Assembly (NCBI GenBank): GCA_949752745.1
Contig: OX457029.1
Coordinates: 45,398,000 to 45,461,999, forward strand
Direction of reading: 5' to 3'
Origin: Protula sp. h YS-2021
Lineage: Eukaryota > Annelida > Polychaeta > Sabellida > Serpulidae
DNA: 64,000 bases
Each line of letters begins with the position of its first letter. The first letter of the stretch is position 1. Below the pieces are notes generated by a model. That model was not told the DNA's origin, searched no databases, and saw only the letters and a list, made by a program, of their open reading frames with translations. This document shows, one piece after another, positions 23,101-35,100 of the stretch. The position numbers were made by a program, and so were the translations under genes.

Positions 23101-26100
23101 GTCAGGTAGGCATAATGCTCACCGGACGGGCTCTTTTTACCTTAGGTTTGAGGGGGTAACCACACCAATCCAGGTGCAACCGCTTTGAGTGTCAGTGGAA
23201 AATAAAACGCAAGAATGCAATAAATTTGCTCACTTCTGGTCTAAAATGCAACAAGTTTTCGATCCTGTCTCTACGGTATACTAAATAACAGAGATCTTAA
23301 AAAATCTCTCACAATGATCGTGGAACTAATTTTTTTCTTAACAAATTTGGGATAAATTTCAGACAAAAGCCTACTGAACACGAATTTGCGACTTGAAATT
23401 TGCCGATAGTATTGAGTAGACTAGTTAATTTTCAGTTTGATGTTGAGGAACAGGAAGAAAAGGCATAGCAAGTAAATTCAGATACAGTGATCAGCGAAGC
23501 AACTGTTTTGATCTAAACTGCCTTTAAATCCTTTGATTTTTTTTCAAGTTTTACAGATACACATACATATTCTACACTACCACTACTAATTTGCAAAGCA
23601 AGTTGTTCCAAATATACAGCCAATTTTTGTTAATATCGAGCCAGTAGAAATATTATTTTTGAATTTTTCTTGGGTATACAAAAACACTGCACCCATTCAA
23701 CGTTTCCTTGCAGCCTGCAGAAATGTGGACCGGTGAATATTTGACAAACTCCATGCAGTTCCAGTAACAACAAAAGCTGAGTTCACAGAAGAGCTGTGTT
23801 AGAAAGAAATATTCAACTCCGTTGGGCGAACGTGGTGTTAATAGCTTTTAGGTCGAAAACGTCATTCAAACGCCTAAAATCAGCTGGGGGAAACGTTGCA
23901 TGCGCATCACAGATGAACATCCTGGTTTATCAATATCAGGTCACATTTACTGATATCTGGCAGAGGCTGAGGACAATTTATTAACCAGGACATTGTACAA
24001 TTTAAATACGGGCTGCCATTCATAAATGGGCCTTCCGTCTTAATTACTTTTTCTTGGGAACTTGAAGTTGGAAAAGTTATTGAAATCGTGCAAGTGCTTG
24101 GCCATATTTTAAGCTTTGTTGTGAAAATGTTTTGCTACTTTTCACTCTTTTTATCATTTTTTTTCTATCGAATCGTTTTAATGTTTTCAGTTCATAGATA
24201 CCTCATCGTGTCTACATACAATTATACTTGACGCAAAGCAAATTGCAGTTCACACATCATGGCACCTCCTGGCTTGGAAAGAAAGCTATTCCCGCAATTT
24301 TGCGACGTTCCTACTTGAATTTATTATCGATGAAAAGGTCATTAAAACGGGTTGTCCATTTACACATTGGCAGCCAATTTATAAACTGGCAGCCTATTTT
24401 TTGAATTGAAAAAAAATGTTCCGGCCAAATTACAAATTGACCAGAATTAAAAAAATGTCCTCAGCATACACACATTGATTCATATCCAGCTATCAATCTC
24501 TCCCCACCTCCCCCTCCCTGGGGGTAAATGTAACACACACAGTGTATCTATGACAGGCGAAGAGAGGACAAGTGGTGGGAACATGCCTGGTTTGGGTAGA
24601 GTGCCTGGCGGCTTCTTCTTCAGCGAGTTGGTACCAGACGAGGGCGACTCGTCCACAGCGCCATCTGGAGACAACAAACACACTAACTGTAAACATGAGA
24701 TATGCAACAGAAACTTTTTTTCTGTTCATATTATTCCTCCATGTACTTGTTTAGTATTTTATGGTCGTTTTTACTATGCAACGATACTGTACAATTATAA
24801 TTACGTTTAAAGACGTGCTTACGATGTTCTTGTTTGTTTTGTTTCGTTATTTTTTTGCCATTTTTTAGTCTTTTTTTTTAATGCAGTTGATAATTGGTAT
24901 GAATTTCAACTTGATGTATTGCACAAAATCCTGTTCTTCTAACCCCATCCTGGTCCATCATTACTTTTAAAGAGAAACATCGATATGTTTCTGTAAAACC
25001 AGTTTTTGGTGGAGTTGTACTTTGTATTATTTTATTATTTTGACATTTCTATTTCTGTAATAAAGAGGATAAAATTCATTCCTTGACGTTTCCTTTCTCC
25101 ACATTTTAAAATACTGTTTTCCTTCTAATTGTCTGTATATTAGTTCTTTTTTTTAACTTTTGACTTCGAAAGAGTTCAATTAACTTTGGCTCAACGTACA
25201 TTCTTTCCTTTGGGATTTTGGTGACGGTACGTAAGAGACTTCAACCCCGACATTTTCTGCAGCAACAAACAGAAGCAACACATTGTTTGGAAGCATGCAA
25301 AATACCAGAAAAAAAAATAAATAAAAAATAAAACAAGGCAAAACCACGTTATCTCGTAAATATTTGAATCAACCGATTAATTTACGAGATACATAAAGCA
25401 CTGTGAGATTCATAAAAGCAAGCAAGTTAATATCAGCTTTGACAGAAACAAGTTCAAGATGACGAGTTCAAGTGACGTTTTTCCACTGTATGTAGCTAAA
25501 AATCGGGCAATTTCTGCCCAAAAAGCACATGCCGTGAAAGGAACGAGAAGCATGAATCCGCCGGGGTTTGGGCAAAATTTGAAAGTAATTTTTTTAACAA
25601 TTTACCATTTTGTCAATTTCTGTCGTATTTCAAAAATTCCTGGTCACTGCACTGCATAAGGGTTGGAACCACCCCTGGGTGAAATTTCAAACGAATCCAT
25701 TGACTGATAAATGCTCTACGCGTGTGAGACTGACTCCAGTACATGCTAACTCCAAAAACAAACTTTGCAAATGTTTAAAAAATTCACCATTTTGTCAATT
25801 TCTGTCGTATTTCAAAAATTCCTGGTCACTGCACTGTACAAGGGTTGGAACCACCCCTGGGTGAAATTTCAAACGAATCCACCCACTTATAAATGCCCTA
25901 GGCACGTGAGACTGAAAGTGCACAGACATACGGACGGACGGACGGTGTAAACTATATCCCCCGGCTGATAATGACAATAGCGCTTTGGCTTCACCGCCAT
26001 CACACGGACCAATGAGGATCTTATAGCCTTAAAAATTATCTTCATTATCAGTCAAATCCTTTTATTTACATAAATTCTGTCTGTAAAAGCTCTTCGCGGA

Positions 26101-29100
26101 AGACTTTTTAGTGTATTTCAATGCTTAAAACAAAATGAAACAACCCACGCGTTGTCTCCATTTTGTGTATCGGAAGTGTCCTACAAGTCCGTTTCATTAT
26201 AATAAAAAAACAATTGTTACGTAATTGAACATCCCATACATGCGAAGCAAGGTATAGGAGTAGCAACGGCAGGTTCTTGGACACGCCTCTGTATACACAT
26301 ACCTTGACTGGTTTTCTGTTTGCCCAAGGTGCTGCTGGGAGAAGATACATAGCTGATCTCTATCGGCGGATAGCGGGACTCCTCTGTAACGCATATAAAG
26401 CGAACACATTTCTGATGTACAGTAAAACCACCTTAAAACGAGGTCCACTAATGGCAGTATCTCAAAACCGAAGTTTGACATCGGAATCTTGACAAAACTG
26501 GAATATTTTCGAATAGATTCCAACTCCAGAGACAGGGGGATCTGTTTAACAATCACCGTTACTGCACTGACAGTTTCAAGTTCCTCATGCAATATGCATT
26601 AAAAGATGTGATTTAAATCACGTGACAAGCAAAACCATGCATGTCGGAGTTAAGTTGAAAGGTTACTAAAATCCCGTTTTAAAATTGGGTGTCTCATTCT
26701 AAATACATGCCATTTGCTGAACAGAAAACTGTCCGTGGAACAAAGATTACCATACAGATTTTTTCATCCACCCACGAATTAAAAACAAGTAAGGAACAAT
26801 TTTAATTTATCCCACATTCTTGACAGTCTTTTTTCACAAGCTTGTATATTTTATCACGGTCTGTTTTACTGGGAGTTTTTGGTTGTTCTTGGATACTTGA
26901 ACGTTGAGTAACGGTGTGAGCATGGGCCGCTACACGACAGTCACCCCTCTTACACATTAAACTCATAGAAGCCAGTTGGGCAATCGCTCACTTGTCATTG
27001 AAAAACATTAAATGAGCGCTTATTTTTGCATCGAAACATACAAAATTGCGAATATTACGAACTGTGCAGACTGGGGAGCTAATATGCTCAATTTTAAGCC
27101 AATTTGACTTATTGTATGACGCCATAAAACCTTACAAATAAGTCACTCCACTCATGAATATGTGTTAAAAGATAAACACACAGCATCCACGCGTGAAATG
27201 AAGCCTTGTTTTGATATACATACAAATCTCCACTGTACGGCTGTTCCTTATTTTTAGGACCTGTCTGTCCACCTAAAGTTTCTTAAATAAGCAATTAATA
27301 AAACTATGTTTAAAATAACGAACGTGAAAAAAAGCAAACTTTATAAACTAATTTAAGTACAATCCACCACTGCAAAGAGGTAAACATAAGCATACATATA
27401 TAATTAACCAATTAAAATAGAAAACAGGTATGTTACGTGCCTTGCGCAGGTATTTGTTGGGCTTTCAAGTTAGGAAGCGTAGCCGACTTACTCGCGGAAA
27501 ACACATCCACAGGCTTGTCCTGCCGTCCATCTGTTTGTACATACATACACACAATGGGAAAATGAAACACATAAAAAGCAGGGGAAAGCCAAGAAAGAAA
27601 ATACATCAACATTCCAACACTCCAAAAGTGCATGTTAAAACAATCTCAAAGTGTAACTTAGTCAATTGATATTTTTTATTGTTTCTAGTTCCAAGATGTG
27701 TTGTCCCCAACTTTGGCGTGCGGTTGCACATTGTAAGGAATCCTTTGAAAACACTGACCCCTCTACCAACCCCCTTCACATCAAAACATGAAGTGAATAA
27801 ACCGATGCAGACAAACTGCATGCAAGAAGAAATCATACAAAACTTTAAAGACTTGTTTTACACAGGAAAATACCTGTCGGCAAAATAATGCTTCAAGGTA
27901 AATATTAAAAGAGCAAAGGTATTCGTTTATAGTAAGCCTAATTGTTACGTCCTCAGCCAAGCATATGTGAACTAATATGGTTAAACTCTTTGCCCCTAAA
28001 GCTATAGCCAGATTTTAAGCATATCAGCTTTAATAAATATGATTTTAACGTTTAACTAGCCAAGCATTAAGTGGGCAAGTGAAATATACCGAGACGAATA
28101 AAAACTGTCTTTTAAATTATTTTATGAAAAGTCGTTATTATTGTTATCAACTTGGAAATCGTCAAAATAGTTTAGACTAAAAAATAAACCGCCGTCTGAA
28201 ATTGCAACAGTCACTGAATGAGGCACAGTAGTCGATGACGTCATCTTGGGGTGAGTTTTCAAATGTCAAAATTTTCCGTTGTCTGTTTCCTTTGTAGGTG
28301 CTTTCCTCTCGGCAGTGTCTTCGTTTGGCAAGTGATTCGGGCTGAACTCGAGGACCCGATTCAAATTTTTTCAACACTTGGCAAGTCCTAGACTTAAGAG
28401 TATATTGAGTTGTATGGGGACCAATGTATCGGATCTTTGTTTCTCCCTGCTGGGGATGCTGTTTTAGTAGAGTAACTACTAAAGCTGTTTTTTAGAAAGG
28501 TTTCGAACTGGCAAAAAGTTTCTCTGAAAGAATCTGGAAATAAACACCGGCTTGACTGCAAAGGAAAAGCAAATCAAAATCAAGTTGAAAAGGGAGACAG
28601 TGATTTTAAAAAAACATTATTTACAGCCGAGTGTTTAATATTTCGGTTTTGGGAAACATATTTTCGTTGTTCTTGTCGTTAGAATCTCCTCCCATTCTTC
28701 ACAATAAGGTTTTTTGGAGCTGTTCATCACTGAAGCCCATTCGTCCTGCTCCAGTCAGCCACGAGGTGTACAGTAGGCGTAACAGCTGCGTGAATGGGCA
28801 CTCAGTGTCCACGTTATATATGCCTGCAAGGTGTCCACGTAACGTCTGGCCACACGAAGTCTGGCATTGTTGGTTGCAAGGCAAGTTTGTGTGCCAATAC
28901 GAGTGTTATGCGACTGGGTATGACATGCGCATTAAGAACTTTTGTCTCTGCATCGGGTAGCACGAAATGCTCCACTGACAACCGCTACACGCGCGACCAC
29001 TTCACGCAAGACACCACCAGCCTACCCACGATTATACTGCCATCGACCGTACCCAGCAAACAAAGCTTTTACGCGGCGCTGCAGCGTGGCATCGCTCAGA

Positions 29101-32100
29101 CGTGCGGCTGGTGTGTTTGATTCCAGCTTGTCGCAGGCGACTGGGCCCTGTACCTGGGTAAATCCTGTCAAGTCTATCTGGAGTTTTCCATGGCACTATC
29201 GCAGCAGTTCGAAACCAATTGCGGAGATATGGCAAGTTGTAGAGCACTCTCTCGTGGAGATACACCATCACGCAGCATCGCCACTGCTGCTATTCCAGGC
29301 ATTTTAAACGCATTCAGAAAACTACAGTATTTTACTGTATCATTCAAAATGATTGGTAAAATTTCCGTATTTTCTCAAGGAACAAACGCCAAAATATTTT
29401 TAACAATTGTGTTTGAAGTTATGTGACGGCGAAACTCACAACAGAAAAGAAATCGTGTTTTGTGCACTGTCCTCGACACAACGTATTCTCCACTCTGATT
29501 AATGCGAACGTACACCCAGTTGGAAATACCACTGCCACTATAAAAAGCTTAAAATGGTTTGACAGTTTTTTAATCGTTTCAGTACAGCTTTAGTCAAATC
29601 ACTGGAATGAATAAACGTTTAATGTGGTTATTATTTTAAGTATTTTAATAGTATGCTGTCAGATAGTGACGAGCATTCTTGAGTATGAACTGGAGTACTT
29701 GGACCCGTGTAACATAAATAAGTGAGTGAGGTTATCACTGCAACGGACTGCAAACATTACCAGTAAACAGCAGTCGCTATGAGAAAAAGGAACAAAATGC
29801 ACAGAGTTATCATCGTGCAGATGGCGCTGTAGTCACTGAAGACAGGTCTGTGCATTAACAGGCCATAAATAAACGTGTGCAAAAACCAAACATACGAAAA
29901 ACAAAACTGAAAAATAAAAACTCCTAAAGCAAAATCAGCTAGAACTTAATTAAAGGAACCAAACAAACATCACCAACCAAAAGTCAGAACAAAGTAAAGT
30001 TCATAAATCAAGTCAGGACGGACAAAAACCGAACCAGCGGTTAACACAGACATTGCAATAACTAGCTTCTTTCGAACAAGGTGTTTTAAAATCATTTCAC
30101 GTCCAGTTATGCGCAAGAAAATAACTTGATGGCGCTTCTGGTAAACCAATCATATTTCACAGACGAGCACAACACCAGGTGGCATGCATACTTAAATAAT
30201 AGTATTTCAGAGCTACAGAAATATGTTTAGTTCGTAATAATGATATGGGAATGTCACTTATATCAAGTGTCGAAAAATAACAAGCCACTTTGTATAAAGT
30301 GGGTACCTACTGGTGCACTCTTATAATACAGCCTCGAATTACTTATAGTTGTTTTTCTTCCTCGTAAAACATTCTACGGTACATTCATAAGTCAGAAATA
30401 TTCTGGAGGAGGGGGGGGGGGAGTTGGGCTGTAAAAAAATTTCGATGTTACCCATTAGATGCGCCAAGTTTCGTTTTTAATGAAATAATGAAATAATGAA
30501 TTCCACTGTGAAACAAAGTTGAAACAAACCTTTCCAAACATGAGGGGGGCATGAAATTTTTTTGTTTCCTTACCCAATCCCCCCTCCCCCCAAAATATTT
30601 CGGACTTGTGAAACACACTTTATGTGTGTAGCGAGTGCTGTACCTTTTTGCACCTTACTTGCGCTTCGAATAATCTAAATATTGATGAGATTCAGCCTTA
30701 CAGACAAAGGATGGCCATTTCATTGCTCAGGTCATACCCGCACTCTCGACATAACGAAAATGAAATTTTACGCTTGAGTTTCGACTTAAGAAAGCTTAAT
30801 CCGCCCTTAAAACACCTTGTTAGAAGAGAAGGCGATTGGTAAGCAAATGTAACCCCCGTCCACACATTACAGCACCCGACTGCCTGCCTTTGCTGGCTGG
30901 TGATCTCGGCGAAGCGGGAGGCTTTGGAGACGTGCACGGGAACAGCGGGGAGGTGGGCGATGAGACGGGCGTGTAGATGATTTCTACCGGTCCCACATTG
31001 TTACCTGTTATACACATGGCAAGAGTCATGCACCGCGTTTAAGGCCGGCAAATGCATGCAAGTGAATGGCAAACAGCAAGCATGTGTCCCAAACAAGGAA
31101 AATTCTTAAATTTTGTCATTTAATTTAGCCAAAATCTTTCCAACACCGCTGATTTAACGACACACATAACAGTACTACTTGGCGATTATATGGGTAGTTT
31201 TACTGACTATATCAATGCCTTTCATGGTAAGATAATCTTATCTCCATTCAAAAGATATCGACGGAGAGTATTCATGGAGGTTTGCGCATTCAAAAGTATA
31301 GAGCTCTCAGAGTGAGTAAGAATACGAAGACGGCGATAATCACCAAAATACAGAACCGGAAGTGTAAGCCTACAGCCCCCATCCCCCCCATCCCCCAAGC
31401 TTAGCTCTAAAGCTGACCCTATGTGGCATCATGTATTTTAATGCTTTCGAATAATTGCTAGACCTCTCATACGCAATGAGAGCAACCCCCTCCCCAAACT
31501 ATGAACTTCTGTGGAATTAAAAACCTTTTTTTTTTTTTGCTACAGTATTATTTCTCCATTTCGGTCTCTGAGCAAAAGCGTAAAACCGTTTAAGAGCAAG
31601 TGGACTGGCAAATAGACCGGTTTTTCCACATGTTTCTGGGCTTTGCATTAAGTCTGCGCTCAGAAGTAATGTCGTTCTGTCTTCTTTTTTTTTTCTTTTT
31701 TTTTTTTTTTTTGTTAATGTTGAAAAATCAACTATTATTAATACTAAAGAAAACACAAACTAACACTGCACAGTCGAAAGCGGCTAATCGCGTACCAATT
31801 TTCCAAACACATGGTAAAAGAACGAACCAGAAACTTCCGAAAGTACACAAATAACTGGATTAAAGCGAGTAACCGATTCCTTCTGCAGTGTAATTATTCC
31901 GAATACTGGCAAATTGACTGATACCACAGTAATTAAGGCCGAAACAGTCTCTTCAGCCTACGGCTAAAACACATCGGCCAACAAAACCGTGACATTTTTT
32001 AAGTGTTATATATATATTCTATGTACATTATTTTGACTTCAAAACAAAGTGACATGCCTGGGCTTCGCGGACTTTTAGGTGCACCTTTAGCACTCGGGCT

Positions 32101-35100
32101 GCTCTTGTAGATAATTTCTAGCGGTGGAAGGTTCTTGTTATCTGTTTACATACACACACAAACAAGCATGCACCATTAACTCACTGTAAAAAAAAATCAA
32201 CCAATCATTTAAGTTATTTTTACAACCTTGTCCCATCATTGGTTTGATTTGCTGTTTAACTTTTGGATACGAAGATGTTAAACCGGTTTGCACCTGAGTG
32301 TTAGATTCAAATCATACATTGGACACATGTGTATTTTGGACTCATTCAGTTTCAGTGCCGATAACACTACGAGTTTTGCCACACAAAGTGAACGAAGTGA
32401 ATCGTATCAATGTGCGTCTTATCTCCATCAGGAAGCCGAAAGGAGGATTTCCCGGTGAACTGGAAGAATCGAATTCCTACACCCAAGCCACTATCTACAT
32501 TTATGTGCAGTACGCATCAGGCAGCAAGATCTAAATTAGCAACATAGTGCTGTCGTTATTAACATGGAAACGACACCACATCTCACCATCCCCTACCCCC
32601 CCCCCCCCCCCGCCCACTGCACGTACGTCACAAGCACTAGCTGTTCCTCCCACGGCGCAGTTACCCTCTACCACCAGTGCACTGGCTTAAACTGAATTGC
32701 AAGCTAAGTGTGTATAAGATGTATAATTAGCGACGCAAAATATCTATGTCAAGCAAATTAACTATTTTAAATTAATCAAACTTTGATTTGCGGTTCAAAA
32801 CATTCACTATACAATGAAACATGCACAAACTGCACAGGGGAGAAAAAAATCTCAAGTTTTCTACTGATTTTATAAAAACAGCAATTCCATTAATTTCATG
32901 CATTACTTCATACAAAAGCTGTAACACAACTCAGTCTATGAAACAGCTAAAAAAATGGCAAAGAGCCAACTTCTAATTAATCAAAACACAGGTCAGAAAT
33001 TTATCTACGTTAAAAGTACCGGTAGTTCCACATCACCAGATTCATTATTTTATTACTGTAATTATTATTTTGTTTTATCGTGCTATACTTGAGGAAGACA
33101 ACGAGATGTTTGGACATGCCTTGTTGGTTAGGCCGCCTCTCCGTACCATACAGGCTGCTGGCGACATCTGCCGGCGGTGGAGGAAATTCTGCACTATCTG
33201 GATGCACAAACAACGGCGTAACAAACACTTGCAAGCTTAAACCAAACATTTTTTCAACGATAGTGGAAGAACCAGGTGTTTTAGGTAACATATAAGGGGG
33301 CAATCCACAACGCATGACGGTCAAATCTTCTTTTCGTCCTTCTAACACCCCCCCCCCCCACCTCGTCCCACCTTCTGTACAGTATACGTGATGTACTACC
33401 ATATTAGCGTGCGCTTGTGAGACTTGAGACGGCGTCCCGATGTTAGTACCGTTCAGTGTTCACATATTTCGCGTGCAAACGATTACAGCTATATACTGCG
33501 TTAATTACCACCACATAAACCACGACGTTTCAACAAAATGAAACACTGGCTTAGGTGAAAAAAGGACCGGAAAAATTAGTTCTTCAGAAAACGCAGATAC
33601 ACATTTTTTGGCATGTTAAAATATGAACTGATTAAGAAAACAAACTATCCAATGATGTGGTTTAAAATTACTAAGAAAACTATACCACAAACTCCCCCCT
33701 CCCTCCCTCCCTCCACCCCGTCTTTCGATACAGAGTGGACGGGAGGGGGTAATAATTGACTGTGAACGGTCACACAGTCAGTGATTACCCCCCCCCCCCC
33801 CTACACGCCCTCCACCCTGTATCGAAAGACGGGGTGGAGGTAAGGGTGGGGTTGTATTGTTGTTTTCTTAGTAGACACTAATAGCGGACGTCACGTACCG
33901 GCCTTGCCGCGCTGCTGCATGTGGGCCTGGTCGAGCAGGTCCGGCGGCGGGGGCGGCGGGAAGTCGTCCTGCCCGGGGCGGGTCCTATTCATGGATGGCG
34001 AGCCCTGCATCTTGTTTGTCATCGACATCGACTCCATGCGCCCGGACATCTGTACAACAACAAAACACACGTGTTAATGTTACCGGTGTCTGTATGGAGT
34101 GTATGCCGCATCGGGGTGGGGATCATCATTACGCTGCCACGCACCTAATGTTAGCTACGGGGCACCTGACGACCACATGCAGTTACGTAACATTATGCGA
34201 TGTCTAAAATAACAGCATTTTAAGCAAAAAGACGGTAACACAAGTTATCTATTAGGAAGAACCTTAAATTAAAAAGAGCCCCGACCCATCCCTCCGCCTC
34301 AAACATCTTCCCAAAAAATTCAATGATATTCTAAAACAAACAGATATACTCTCAACCCTTCCCACCCATCATTCTCCCACCCCTAAGAAAAACAAAAAGA
34401 AAAAATTCCCGTGTTGTGCTAAATGAAAATTTCCAGGCACACAAAATTCTTCCACAAATTTATTCGCCGTAGCCGTAAAGTTCTAGAAGCAAGTTGACAG
34501 ACAGTGTTACAATGTCTGCCGGACTTAACATTGTGTATTTCAGGTAGCCCTTTTATTTATTTATTTATTTATTTCTGTCACAGGGTGATAGGAATTGTCC
34601 GTCCCTCACTTAAAATAATGTTATCTCAACCTATTTAATGACTATGACTTTCAAAGCAATATAATAAAACAAGATTAGATATCTGATGACTATATATAAA
34701 GTATACTTTTTAGTAAATACTGAAAGCGTGTTTATGAACTTATAACAAAAGGAACAGGCCAACCATTCGGAACCCGGGACAGAGACTAGCGGAAGAATGC
34801 GCATGCCGAAGTGCGCCGAGTATATCAATGAACGCAAATTTGTGTCGGCCATAAAACGTATTGTGGCTGCATTGCTATCACCACAACTAAACATTCAGCG
34901 TCACGTAACAGTCCAGTTTTCACGATAACGTACTGGCGGTAATTCGAAACACCAGACTGAAACTGTCCGAAGAACGAGCCGCTTGCCAAAACAACATAGA
35001 ATTCCAAAGTCTTACGCAGCAGTCGCTGAATCATTTAGCCGTTTTATGTAATTATTTATTTTGTGCTGTGTTTTGAGAGGAAGCGCGGGTGGGGAGAGAA

